A stretch of 64,000 nucleotides of DNA. Origin: Tetragonia tetragonoides. Taxonomy: Eukaryota > Streptophyta > Magnoliopsida > Caryophyllales > Aizoaceae. Below the pieces are notes generated by a model. It had not been told where the DNA came from. It did not search any database and saw nothing but the letters and a program-made list of their open reading frames with translations. The position numbers and the translations under genes are program-made. This document shows, piece after piece, positions 23,890 to 35,879 of this stretch (its first letter is position 1; each line of letters begins with the position of its first letter). The stretch covers positions 23,515,307-23,579,306 of the forward strand of contig CM076139.1 in the NCBI GenBank assembly GCA_038025085.1, given 5' to 3'.

Positions 23890-25170
23890 AATGTATCCAA
23901 CTTTTTCTTCTAGTTCTAGTTCATCTTCTTCTGATGAACGATGAACACTCATAAGAGACATAAATAATGAAATTGACAAAATAATTGATGATGTTGTTCA
24001 AAATTATATTCCCCAACTCCTAGCGCCCCCCCCCCCTCAAAGGCGTAGGCGTAGGCGTGGGCGTGTCGTGATTGAAAGAAATCGTGAGCATACATGGTCA
24101 CGATGTTGTTATGGGGGACTATTTTGCGAGTTCTCTTGTGTATCCGTTCTATACATTTCGACGTAGATTTCGAATGCAACGCCATCTATTTGTCCATATA
24201 GTAGAAACCTTGAAGGGGGATATGTATGTTAGCATCCGGGACTGCAACCGACTTAAATGATGAGTATCCACGCACGAATGAGTACAAACGTCTCTTTGAT
24301 ATCCCTTCTAAAATTTTACGAAGGTGTCATTCGGATTTTCAAAGGGGAATTTTAAAGATAAGTATATGAGAAGGCCCACGCCATCAGACTTGGAAAGACT
24401 GATTCGCAAAGGGGAGCAACGAGGTTTTCCAAGCATGATTGGAAGTATCGACTGCATGCGCTTTTGTCCGACAGCTTGGAAATGCCAATATGCAGGTTGA
24501 GCTGGCAAGGCAACTTCCGTTTTGGAAGTTGTTGCTTCGTATGACCTTTGGATCTAGCATGTATTTTTCGGGATTCTAGGTTCGTGCAATGGCCTCAATG
24601 TGCTTTATCGATCTCCAGTGTTTGATGATGTCTTAAGTGGTGTAGCAGCACCTGTTTCATTTACGGTCAGAGGTCACACTTACGACATGGCATACTATCT
24701 CACGGATGGTATCTACCCACCTTGGGCTGCATTCTTCCAAACTATCCCAAATCCACAAACCCGTAAGTTAAAAAAATTTGCTGAAATACAAGAGGAGGTA
24801 AGAAAGGACGTGGAATCTGCTTTTAGGGTGCTACATGCTCGATTTGCCATACTTCAAAGGCTGACAATCACATGGAATGCGGATATATGTTGGAAACGGC
24901 TTGCATTATAATGCATAATATGATAGTGGATGATGAAAGACCCCCTGATCATGTTCTAACAACTGAGCATAACATCGACTTTGAAGGGTGGGTGATGTGA
25001 ACGACGAGGAGGAAGCACCGCCCCGCCAGCAGTTGGATATTACTAAGTAAATGGTTATGAGACAAAACCTTCGCGATAAGGAAAAACATCTGGACATTAA
25101 AAATGATTTGATTGAGCATATATGGGTCAATTTTACAAACGAGAGTTGATCAAACAAAGACGAGTTTTTC
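23890..25170 (+). pseudogene. PIF/Harbinger DDE transposase
   Basis: An Arg run (RRRRRRGRVVIERNRE) precedes a helix-turn-helix-like segment (FRRRFRMQRHLFVHIVETL). All three catalytic regions follow in order: GSIDCMRF (near 24445), TDGIYPPWAAFF (near 24691) and RKDVESAFRVLHARFAIL (near 24804), giving D, D and E. Frameshifts and stops at about 24100, 24260, 24500 and 24890 separate them. The family cuts and pastes the element by acting on its terminal repeats at TWA targets. The best-preserved open stretch is 24600-24911. Confidence 0.8.
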
Positions 25171-25758
25171 AGTCTTCACTTTTGGCTATAGTATTCAGAT
25201 TTATGTTGTTGTTTTCTTGTATTTTTAAATTATTGTTGTTTTCTTGTAATTTTACATTAAATTATTGTTTTCTTCTATTTAAACATTAATGTTGTTCTCT
25301 TATTTTTAAATCATTGATGTTTTATTATGTTTTATTTTATTTGTTTCAGTCGTGTTATGTTTAATTAACTATTTGTGAAAATGGTAACTAGAATTGTTTA
25401 CAATGTATTAATAAAATTAACGATAATTAAATTTAAAAAATTATATAATTTAAATATAGGTAATACCGATTATTATTAAAATAGATATTAAACGATAATT
25501 CAATTTACTAATGGTTTTAATTAACCAATTTGATAATACAAATAAAAAGAAAACATATATATTAAGTTGGAAGGAGAGAGAAAATGTGGTGGGGTTGGGT
25601 TAAAAAGTAGAAGAGAGAAATGGATGAACATGATATTTGGGTTCATGGATAAAGTTGCATTTGGGTGAAGTTCATACCTTGAGTTCATGGTGAGGTGGAG
25701 GAGTGAGAAACTAGGAGAGAGAGGGATGAATGAACTTGGGGAGGTTCATGGATAGCCA

Positions 25759-27230
25759 TAATCTAGCTCTTCTTATTATTTTAACATACATTTTTGTCCA
25801 GTTTTAAATGTTACTTAATGTTTTGGAAATTTATGTCTTCTGCTTGGATGAATACGACCAGTTTCTATTTAGTCTTACTTAACAATTTACAACAAAGTCA
25901 CGAATTTTCCGAACAATCAGAACTTTCGGTCTTTAGACTCAAGTTACCGTATGTAGACCTGCCCGATGACGGATGCAAGATTTGAAAACTGGGTATGCAC
26001 AATTTTAATGGTTATCTAACTCAAAGAATAAAGTCCCCTAAAGAATACTAATAATCTGGTCAAATTTTCAATCAAGTTTCAACTAAAATAAATATCAAAT
26101 TTTGAATAAAAAAAAAAATCAATACAACTCAAAATTTAAGTTTAAGACAATTTAGAGGGCGAAACACAAAATAAACGCATGAAATTCCAATTATTAGGAG
26201 AAAACACAAAATAAACGCATGAAATTCTAATTATTACTTCTTACGTAATCAATGGACTGCCTATTTCGCATTGCTACTAGTGTCTAGTTGGCTAGCTTAC
26301 CTGCATTTATGTGCCTATGGCATATGGGCTTATGGCCATATGGGAGAACAAATGAGAAAGAAAGAGAGAAGTGGCAAATGAAAAATTAATCTAAAGCAAA
26401 AAGGGCTTTCTTTCCCAGATTTGCAAGATAGTAGAAGTATTTGATGGGCCTTCCGTCAACTGGACCCTGCAATGCGAGGGCCACTGGATATTTTGAACAC
26501 TTTTAATAATTGGACTTTTTTTTTTTTTTTTGCGTGGCCCTGGGTGGGCACGTGCATAGGCATGCTACATTATGAATCTGCCCATGGATCTGCCAATCAC
26601 AAGACACGTTCTTTAATTGGCTTAGATTTTTACTTGTGGCAAGTGTTGATCTTCTTAGTATATGCTTACACTCTTCATGGTTATCAATGCCATGACCTTG
26701 ATTTTGCCTAGTTGTATTAAATTATCTACTTGTACCAATAAACTTAAGTCACATAAGAATGACCATGTACTCTAGAGAAATGTTCTACATCTCTACATGA
26801 TTTTTTTGTTGTCAGATGTATTATATAGAAGTTCTCTTGACATGTTGACTTGTATTTACTTTACATGGTGGTTTTCATGCCATTATGCCCACATTGTTGA
26901 TAGCTATATATATCTATTGTTGGAGAGGTTGCAAAATCATCCTACAACATTGCTTTGTACTCTACTTACTTGATTTGATTGACTAAATTCCTGCCTATAT
27001 CTACTGATCAAATCACTCCACACACCCTTGAACCTTCTAAATATGCCCCTGATAATGCAGCCTATTCAGATACCACTAGTCTTAATAATGCCTAACCTCC
27101 AACCATCCACCCTTAACATTGATGCCTTCATAGTGTTAGAGGCAACTCAGGTATCTCCACCCCCACTCATCTTACTCTGGCTTCGTCCATCTCGAAGTGG
27201 GAAATCACCATGACGCTTGTCATCATATTG
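25759..27230. other. Gene-free stretch
   Basis: No gene recognised. A 35-40 bp unit around ACACAAAATAAACGCATGAA is duplicated in tandem at about 26165-26235. A T-run lies at 26518-26532. Confidence 0.4.
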
Positions 27231-28619
27231 GCAGCTCTAGACATGGCAGTTACGGTTCTGTCAACAACTTTCTATAACAAAAAATAACAAAGATAGCAAT
27301 CAATAACCGTTGTCTAATATCAAAAAACCGTTATCTTGATACAAAGGCAACAGACCTAGTGCGTTGCATTTGCCTCCGTTGCCTTTTTCTAAGGCAACCG
27401 TTTTTGCATAATAGGCAACAATTTCTAAAGATAAACCTAAAATGTACCTCAGGCAACAGTTTTACAAAGACAACAGTCTGCTACCCTTTAGCGACAATCT
27501 TAAAATTGTTACCTTTAAAAATAAAATGCAACAACATATAATCGTTGAAGCAGCAACCAGAAGGAAAAAATTTATTATACTGGGAAAATTAATCAATGGG
27601 TACACCACCCAACTCGTAAAATTAATTAATGGGTACACCAACCAACCCGTCATTCCTCTTCCAAGAACCTTTACTACTATTCACAATTAATCACTCTCAA
27701 ATTAATGTCCATGTGACGTTGGGCTTCGAACCTGCAACCAAGTGTAACTACCTCCAAGTAAGCATTCCTCAACCGACAAGCTAACTTATGTTTCATGTCA
27801 AATTTGGTTATTATAACACTTTACTACAAGTTGCGGTAAAAAGTCATGATAATTTATTTTGGCATACATCACTTTACTAGCTAAGATATTAATGCACATA
27901 GAGATAACATTTTAAAATATGTTGCCTAAGTTGTCAAAATTTTTGCCCAAACAAGCAACGAAAAAAGAAATGTTGTGTTATAAGGCAACAACAAATCTAT
28001 TGTTGTCAATACATGCAACATTTCCAATAACTGTTGCCTTTGGTAGAAATAATACTACTGTAAGGCAAAATCAAACAAAAGGAAAACAAGAATTTAAAAT
28101 GTGGGCCGAATGATTTACTGTGAAAATAAAATTGTTGTGTCGTGGTAAGAAGGCAACTGCCTTAGAAGTGATTTCGCCCGGATTAGTGCAGTCAAAACAA
28201 GGCGTCGCCCCCCAAGCTTAGTACAACGCTCCCCAATTCCGTGCACTCGAAATGGAGGAGATGGAATCTCAATAATACTGCTCAGAAGTTTAGGAGGAGA
28301 AATTTTTTTAGGGATACCTAAAACTGATGCAAACCAATCAAATAAATAATCGGGGAAAAGATTTCGTGACTGCTGTAATCAAGCCAAAGCATTAAAAGAA
28401 ATGAGGAAATAAAGGGATTTGCAATAAAAAGAAATATTTACGTTTTTGTTTGAACAACCGAAGAGTTGGATTCGTAACTATAGAATCTCATATAACTGGA
28501 TTCTCAGTTACGACACGGCCCAAAAAGAAGGCCCCACCACATCACACACGAACACAAACACGACGGACGGCGACGGCGGCGCGCGCTTGGGACAGTCTCC
28601 TTTCCAACTCAACTAAACC
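27231..28619. other. GGCAAC/GTTGCC-rich region, possible transposon end
   Basis: Short words GGCAAC, GTTGCC and GCAACA recur many times in both orientations between about 27280 and 28160, and again at 38090-38170 on the far side of the hAT insertion. Such clusters are usual subterminal repeats of CACTA or Mutator elements, but I found no terminal repeat or target duplication. 28160-28619 shows nothing recognisable. Confidence 0.3.
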
Positions 28620-28851
28620 ATAAAAATTAGAGGTGGCAAATGGTCGGTCAGGTCGGGTTCAGGTCGGGTCAGTTTCGGTCGGGTCATTTACAGGTCGGGT
28701 TGTTTCGGTTTTGGGTTGGAAAATACTTGTTCATGACCCAGAGCGTTCGGGTTCGGGTCGACCCAACGGGTTGTGCATTTATTTTTTAATTAGGTTATAA
28801 CTGCATAAAAAATTCTATTTTCAACTTTAAAATAAAAAAGTTGCACACTAT

Positions 28852-30444
28852 TGTAGACACCAAAAATTGTGTCGATAATAAGTCCCCGTAAAAACCCAAT
28901 GATGAAAGGATTTGATTTTGCTTGAACTTGGGTTGCGAGAATAATTGCTCTGATGATTAGCCCAATTCATTTGAATTAGCCAGTGGAAGCTTTTTGTACA
29001 GGTGATCCAAACCAGTTGGACTCAATTCAATTGGAGCCCAAAACTGAGAGATAGGCCTCTTTGAACCTAAGGGCCCGAAAGGGAACCCAAACCCATGAGT
29101 CAACCCTTGGTCAAACAAGGGAGCTCAGTCAATCCCGTGTGGACCCCCTCGGAAGAGCCTCCCCCGCACGAAAATCATGCCAGGCGCCTATGCAGGCACA
29201 CCACACCAGGTCCAAGCGGCCACGCTTGGGCTCAAGCGGTGGCCGCTAGGCCAAGCGGTTTGACCGTCTGCCTTGCGGCTAAGCCGCTTGCCAAGCGGCT
29301 TGACCGCTCGGCCTAGCGGTTTGGCTGCTCGGCCTAGCGGTTTGGCCGCTCGGCCTAGCGGTTTGGCCGCCTGGACCCTTTCTCGCGGACGGCAAAATTC
29401 GAGGCCCATTCGATTTCCATGCCAAACCCTGGCAGCTCCCCCTCTTCTATATAAGCAAACCTTAGGGTTTAGTTGAAGGGGTTGGAGATTTTCCTCTCAA
29501 GGTTGGAGATTCTCTCTAAGAGGTTGGAGATTCTCTCTCATATTATAAACCCTAAATTCTGATTCTACTCATTCTTTAGGATTAGCCCTAGCACCACAAA
29601 AATAAACCTTCATACTTCAGCAAGAGCATGAATTCAAGCAATACAACCCAATAAGTTCATTGTGAGCATCCAGGTAATCCAACCTGAGGGTTTTCAATAA
29701 ATTTTATATTGCTTGTTATTACTAACGAATTTGGTTTATGTGATATGTACATGCATGACGCGTTTTGGGCAATAGGGCTTGTATTAAGCCTAATGAATGA
29801 ATGAATGAATGAATGCATATTTATTATTTATTGCTTTATATTGAATTATGCTTTGTTTGTGAATTGGTGGATGAATTACCTTGTTTGTCTTCTAACTCGC
29901 AAGTTTTTAGCATATTTATCGTTTTCTAGCAATAAAAAGCATGTAACTTGATAAATTGTTAAAAGTGGTCACATTAATAATGCATGTTCAAACCCATTAG
30001 TTAAAACTAGGAATTTGGACAAACTGAACCTGGTTTGGATTCGTAGCATTAATAATTATATTGAATCGATTAGTAAAAGCCGTTATTGTTAACGGGCGAG
30101 TTGGGTGCCTAACACCTTCCTAGCTCGTACCTACACCCCCGAACTCATTAATGAAGTTAATTTCCCCAATAGGAATTGGGGTGCACAGGAGTTGAGTTGA
30201 CGTCTTTCTAGACTATCGACTTGATCTCCAAGGTTTTCAGATTACCTAAAAATTTGTTGGCGACTTCCGACAATCTTAATCATGTCCTTGGTACAAAAAT
30301 CTCCATGTGCATATACACTAAAAGATTCACGAAATTCGATCACACAACGCGCTCCCCCAGTCTGTCCGGAAAACCCGACCCTCCGAAAGGAGGGCCAAAG
30401 GTGAGGCACGCGGAAAAGAGGGGAGAAAAATACGGCAGCCTACA
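28852..30444 (+). repeat. 5' LTR of the gag-pro element
   Basis: 1593 bp. TATATAAG at 29447-29454 is a good TATA box. It differs from the 3' LTR by scattered substitutions and by repeat copy number. Confidence 0.9.
29225..29370 (+). repeat. GC-rich 21-bp minisatellite in the LTR
   Basis: Units close to TCGGCCTAGCGGTTTGGCC repeat three to four times, with degenerate AAGCGG/CCGCTT neighbours. The 3' LTR has fewer units, so copies were lost or gained after insertion or during reverse transcription. Confidence 0.75.
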
Positions 30445-30445
30445 G

Positions 30446-30463
30446 TGACGACTTCACTTGGGA
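30446..30463 (+). other. Probable primer-binding site
   Basis: TGACGACTTCACTTGGGA starts two bases after the LTR and resembles the TGGCGACTCCACTGGGGA-type primer site of Tat/Ogre elements, usually assigned to tRNA-Arg. Mismatches suggest decay. Confidence 0.5.
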
Positions 30464-31704
30464 CATGATTAAGAGGGTGTAACTTGAATATCGATTCATT
30501 ATTATTATTTTTGCTTGGTTCACTGCCTTGAGTGTTCTTATTATTATTTTGTGACTTGTCATTCATCATTAATTTGCATTCATTGAATTCATGTGCATGT
30601 GCTTGCACGACTTCCGAGCTTATTTTTACAAGTTCAAACCAGTTTTTAGCCAATAGAGTGGGGTGAAGTGCCTTGGTGAGAATCCACTCGATTCTTCTTT
30701 GCCAAGGAACATGGATCCCCCCAGCTCATGTACCTTCCTACGCATTCGTCCACTCGACGAGTAGGATAACTAGAATGCCTCACATTGTTGCGCATCCCGC
30801 GGATTGTAGTACATTCTTGATCATGAGTACCTTTTGACCAAAACCCTTAATCCTACCCCATTGCATGAACTAGAGACGATGTTTTAGGTTGAAACTCAGT
30901 CCCATGTCCATGCTATATTTGCATAATAATGTCATATTGCGTTGTTTGCTGTTTGCCCATATGTGAACGCAATCTTTGCGTAGTCTTTTTGGTTGTCATA
31001 GAATACTAGGTTAGACCCCAATTAGGATCTTTCCCTTTTTTGAGTCTAGATTTTGTCTTAAGATCGAGTCTAGAATCTTTATTTTAGGAAATAATATCCC
31101 TGAATGTTCTATATGATGCTCGTTACCTTAGGAAAGATTTGGTTTCTATATTCTTTCCCTTTATTTAGGTAGTGAGTCTAGGTCAAAAGATCTCGATAAT
31201 ATCTCTCCCCTCTCCTTTAGTCAAGAGTATAATATCTTTTGCTTTATCCCATATTGAGTCGAGATAATATCTCTCCCCTCTCCTTTAGTCAAGAGTATAA
31301 TATCTTTTGCTTTATCCCATATTGAGTCGAGATAATATCTCTCCCCTCTCCTTTAGTCAAGAGTATAACATCTTTTTCTTTATCCCATATTGAGTCGATA
31401 TAATATCTCTCCCCTCTCCTTTTAGTCAAGAGTATAATATCTTTTGCTTTATCCCATATTGAGTCGATATAATATCTCTCCCCTCTCCTTTAGTCAAGAG
31501 TATAATATCTTTTGCTTTATCCCATATTGAGTCGAGATAATATCTCTCCCCTCACCTTTTAGTCAAGAGTATAATATCTTTTGTTTATCCTATATTGAGT
31601 CAAGATCTTTTGACCTAAACCCATTACTTAGTCCCCAAGGGTAACTATGTTGATAGAACATCCTAGATAGAAACTTGCCATCTTTGTTTTAAAACTTTTC
31701 TTTC
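30464..31704 (+). other. Non-coding leader with a 68-bp tandem array
   Basis: No ORF of note. From about 31188 to 31610 a unit of about 68 bp (containing AATATCTCTCCCCTCTCC and AGTCAAGAGTATAATATC) repeats about six times, nearly identically. Confidence 0.75.
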
Positions 31705-34700
31705 ATGGAACTTGTTAGTTTTTCCTTTTCTAAGTCTTATTCGCTGTCCAGGATTGGGAAGAAAACAGTCGGTCCGAAAAGGTGGGAACGCGATCATAGT
31801 AATCAACGTCTGGTTAGGAAGCTCGTATTGGAATCTCCCCCTTCGAGCAAAGCTAGGCCTGATGCAGTATTTGTTACTCCCCCTCCGTATCGACCATCTT
31901 GTTCTAAGTTGACTGAAATGGCCAATGATGATATGCCCCCTCCACCACCTAAGACCACCGATGAGATGTTGACTGAAATGATGAAAATGCTGGAAACTAT
32001 GGGAAACCGTGTGATATGGATAGAGAGCAAGGTCAAAGAAGCTGACCCTCTTAACCAGGATGATCCTCCACCTTGAGATGACAAGGTAGAAGAGTTAAGT
32101 GCTCAAATTAAGAACCTTGAGTTAGCTCTAACTCAAAACAAGATCATAAGTGACTACATGATCAATGCTGAAGGATACTCCTCTCACATGAAAGGGAAGT
32201 TCCCACAAAAGTTCTCTATGCCTGAAGTCCCCATCTTCAAAGGGACCGATGATCCAAAAGATCACATAAGGGCTTTCACCACTGCAATGGGCCTAAGAAG
32301 AGTAGATCCCGACCTCTATATTCACCTTTTCTCACAAACCTTGGACCCTACTGTTAGGCCATGGTTTTTCAAGCTCAAGCCCAATCAGGTTCAGGAATGG
32401 AACAAAGTGTCCAGTTTATTCCTCACTAGGTATGCCGACAATGTCATCCAACCAACCACCATGAGAGAGTTGGAAGCAATCAAGCAAGGTGAAAATGAAA
32501 GCTTCACTGATTTTGTCAAGAAATGGAGAACTAAAGTGGCCGAAATGCTCGACCGTACATCCGAGAAAGAGCAAATTCGAAAACTCATCAAGAACTTACA
32601 ACCTCCTTACTTGAATCCTCTCAAATACCAAGCAATTACTTCATATGCACAACTCAATAGTGTGGGATTTCTCATAGAGGATGATCAAGCACTCAAAAAG
32701 GAGAAAAGCAAGGACTTCTTCAACAAAGGTGCTTATAGCTCAGGCTACAAGAAGAACCCCAATTCGGAAAACTCTTCCAACAAGGTTAATGAAATCAATG
32801 CTGTCTATGACAAACCGCAAAGGCAATACACTCCATTTGGTATGATCTATGCTAAAGCTTTGGAAAAGCTTGTCAAGAATGACTACCTCAATGTCGTGGG
32901 CCCCACTCCGGATCCCGACGTCGAAAAGAGGAGCCCATCATGGAACCCTAATCTTTATTGCAAATTCCATACAGGAAAAGGACATGACACCGAGAAGTGT
33001 TGGACACTCAAGAATAAAATCCAGGATCTTTTTGACAATGGGACTATTCCCAAGCCAAAGAATGTTCCCAATCCAAATAACACCACCAATCCTCTAGGCG
33101 CAGTTTTCTTCATTACAAATGGAAAAGAAGGAGAAGACCCCTCTCGCCTGATTGTGCCAATTGGACATCGCGTCCCACCATTTAAGATTGACTCCCTCCA
33201 TCTAGAGGTAGCCGGACTTTGGGAAAGCGATAGCGACGAGGAAGATGCTACTATCCAGATTTCTAAAGTATGGTATGACTCTACAGACGACGAATCTCCT
33301 GAAGTTGAACACCTTACGAGGTCGGGAAGGCACTACATACCTCCCCATCTCCAAAATAAGGATCCACTACAAAATACAGCTTCAGTTCTACCGCAAGTGA
33401 GAGATTCTCCGCTGGTCCAGAACAAGGACCAAAATCCTCCAAACGAGGATGATGGCACCGCACTGCTTAAACAGCTTCAAAAGACTAAGGCTGATATCTC
33501 TATATGGAAACTCTTGACTACTTCCTAAGTACACAGGAATGCTTTACTAAAGGCGCTTAATCAAACCATGGTTTCTCCCGAAGCTACTCCGGATGACTTG
33601 GTCACCCTCCTCACAAAAGCAAATTCCTCACAAGCAATTGCATTCACTAATGAAGACCCTCCACCCGAAGGAACTCATCACAATAAGACACTCTACCTAA
33701 CTTCCATATGCGAGAAGAAACAAGTCCCAATGACTTTAATAGACAATGGATCCGCTGTCAACGTTTGTCCTCTAAGGACCACTCAATGTTTGGGCATAAA
33801 TGTCAACAACCTCGCACACGCCGCACAAGGGTTGAGAGCCTATGACAACTCCAAACGAAACATTCTAGGCACATTCTCAATCAACCTTAACACCGGACCC
33901 GTTGAGAAAATGGTACAATTCCATGTCATCGATAACCCAGCTTCTTTCAATTTACTCCTGGGGCGCCCCTGGCTCCATGGACTGAATGCGATAGCTTCAA
34001 CATTACACCAAAAGGTCAAAATGATGGTCGGAGGGGTAGTTTTAGAGGTTAGAGCTGATTCTATGATCGCTAGCATTGAAGACGTTCCAGTTCTTAAAGT
34101 CGAGCACATTGCGCAAGACGAAGAATTCTGGGGCTTTATGACTGAAGGCGTCGCCGTACTCGAGCAAGATATAGCTCCTTTCGCACCATATTTCCTTATA
34201 GGAATTAATGCCATTTTAAGAAATCAGGGACACATCCCTGGCACATCTCTAGGCAAAGATGTTTCTAAACCACTTCCAGTTTGGTCATCCAAAGCCGGAA
34301 ATAATCTTTTCGGGTTAGGCTATAACCCCACCAAGCAGGAGTTACGGGAACACATCGCTAAAGAAAAGGCGAAGAAAAGGGCCATTAAGGAAAATAAAGT
34401 CTATGACATCCCCATGGCGCCACACCCGCACACACTAAACGGGCAATTCGTCTAGTCTGGAGATCCATTCCCTTATTATGGTTTCCCTGAGCCCTATGTT
34501 CTCCCGGTTTACGGAATCCAAGTTCCCGGATTCGAGGTCTTCCAAGATTGCTATGTACTAGAAGAAACTCCTTTGCCTGTAAGAAGGAGGCTGAATTTCG
34601 ATTGGGTAGAGAACACACCCAATAATGCTTTGGGTGTATTATTTGGACAAGAGCATCGCCATCCAAAAGATGAAGAGCTCCACAATATCAATAATGCAAT

Positions 34701-34962
34701 TCAGGATGCAAACTATGACCCGACTAAGTTGATCACTCCAAATGAGGGTCAACTCACAAAGCAGAAACGTACTATAAGCTGGACAGGAGCCAATGGAAAG
34801 AAGATCAAGATCACGATCACGATCTCCGAAGAATCCAAGCCTGACTCCGACACTGATTCCGACCGCTTGACGTGGCGGTTTGACCGCCTGGCCCACTTTC
34901 TCACCCCTGACGTATCTTTGGGCCATTGGTTCAAATCAGTGGGCCCCACACGAGGTCCATAG
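31705..34962 (+). pseudogene. gag-pro: Retrotransposon gag-protease polyprotein with three in-frame stops
   Basis: One frame runs through, broken by TGA at 32074, TAA at 33526 and TAG at 34453; I see no frameshift. It opens with a Pro-rich stretch, then a plant retrotransposon Gag core (32158 onward; DHIRAFTTAM, WFFKLKPNQVQEW, ELEAIKQGENESFTDFVKKW), then a CKFHTGKGHDTEKCW-type metal-binding knuckle. The protease region follows, with LIDNGSAVNVCPL (Asp in the active-site position, but Asn-Gly instead of Thr-Gly) and FNLLLGRPWLHG. The tail (34573-34962) is acidic with no RT. The protease would process Gag during particle maturation. The first stop fits C-to-T decay of a CGA codon. Confidence 0.85.
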
Positions 34963-35099
34963 CAGTTATTTGCACGCCAAAGTCCGTTATGAAAAACAGG
35001 ACTACTTTAAACCCACAGGTTTGCACATTTATACTTGGCCAAATGGCATGAGCTCAAACTCGACCTAAGGTCTGAGCAACATTTTACTACCCTTTACTA

Positions 35100-35740
35100 C
35101 TTATTATTTCTGAAGAAATATTTTTATTGTGTAACCTACAGCATAGGGTTCCCCTTCGACTGAAAATCGAAGGACGTTTATTGTTTGACCTACAGCATAG
35201 GGTCACATTTCGACCAAAAATCGAAAGATTTCTTATCTCTTATATTATTTCTAACGAAATATTTTTATTGTGTAACCTGTAGCATAGGGTTTCCCTTCGA
35301 CTGAAAGTCGAAGGACGTTTATTGTTTGACCTACAACATAGGGTCACTTTTCGACCAAAAACGAAAGATTTCTTATCTCTTATATTATTTCTAACGAAAT
35401 ATTTTTTATTGTGTGACTTACAGCATAGGGTTCCCCTTCGACTGAAAATTGAAGGACGTTTATTGTTTGACCTACAGCATAGGGTCACCCTTCGACTGAA
35501 AATCGGAGGATTTTTATCTCTTATCTTATCTCTAATAAAATGTTTTATTGTGTAACATACAGCATAAGGTCCCCTTCGACTGAAAATCGGAGGACATTTT
35601 ATTGTGTAACCTACAGCATAAGGTCCCCTTCGACCGAAAATCGGAGGACGTTTATTGTGTAACCTACAGCATAGGGTCCCCTTCGACTGAAAATCGGAGG
35701 ACATTTATTGCCTGACCTACAGCATAGGGTCAAACTCTCG
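35100..35740 (+). repeat. Tandem array, about 55-80-bp units
   Basis: The phrase AGCATAGGGT (or a close variant) followed by TTCGACTGAAAATCG occurs about ten times, spaced 53-84 bp, with two alternating unit types. It lies between the end of the coding frame and the polypurine tract. Confidence 0.85.
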
Positions 35741-35865
35741 GTCGCATAAACCGGGGAATTAATGATTGTTTATCTTTAACTGATTGTCACCTCACTCAGT
35801 TTTCCTGTTTTATTGCAGGTATTGGCACAGGAATACTTTGACTTTCGCTCTATTCGAGCTCGGCC

Positions 35866-35877
35866 AAAGTAGGGGCT
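35866..35877 (+). other. Polypurine tract
   Basis: AAAGTAGGGGCT lies just before the 3' LTR start at 35880. Confidence 0.55.
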
Positions 35878-35879
35878 TC

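Larger units (their letters stand above)
21093..25758 (+). mobile_element. PIF/Harbinger transposon with both genes, decayed
   Basis: The left end GGGCATGGATATTCATGAACC and the right end (inverted) TGGCTATCCATGAACC are flanked by TAA (21090-21092 and 25759-25761). Inside, in the usual order, lie an ORF1 with a Myb-like region (21690-22830) and a DDE transposase (23890-25170), both on the plus strand and both disabled. A retroposon and a TTG microsatellite lie between and within them. The terminal repeats are imperfect, so the last few bases are uncertain. Confidence 0.75.

Noticed and set aside
35240..35704. 154-codon minus-strand ORF with repeating motif
   Set aside because: It is the antisense of a tandem DNA repeat inside the retrotransposon; the repeat periodicity alone keeps it open.
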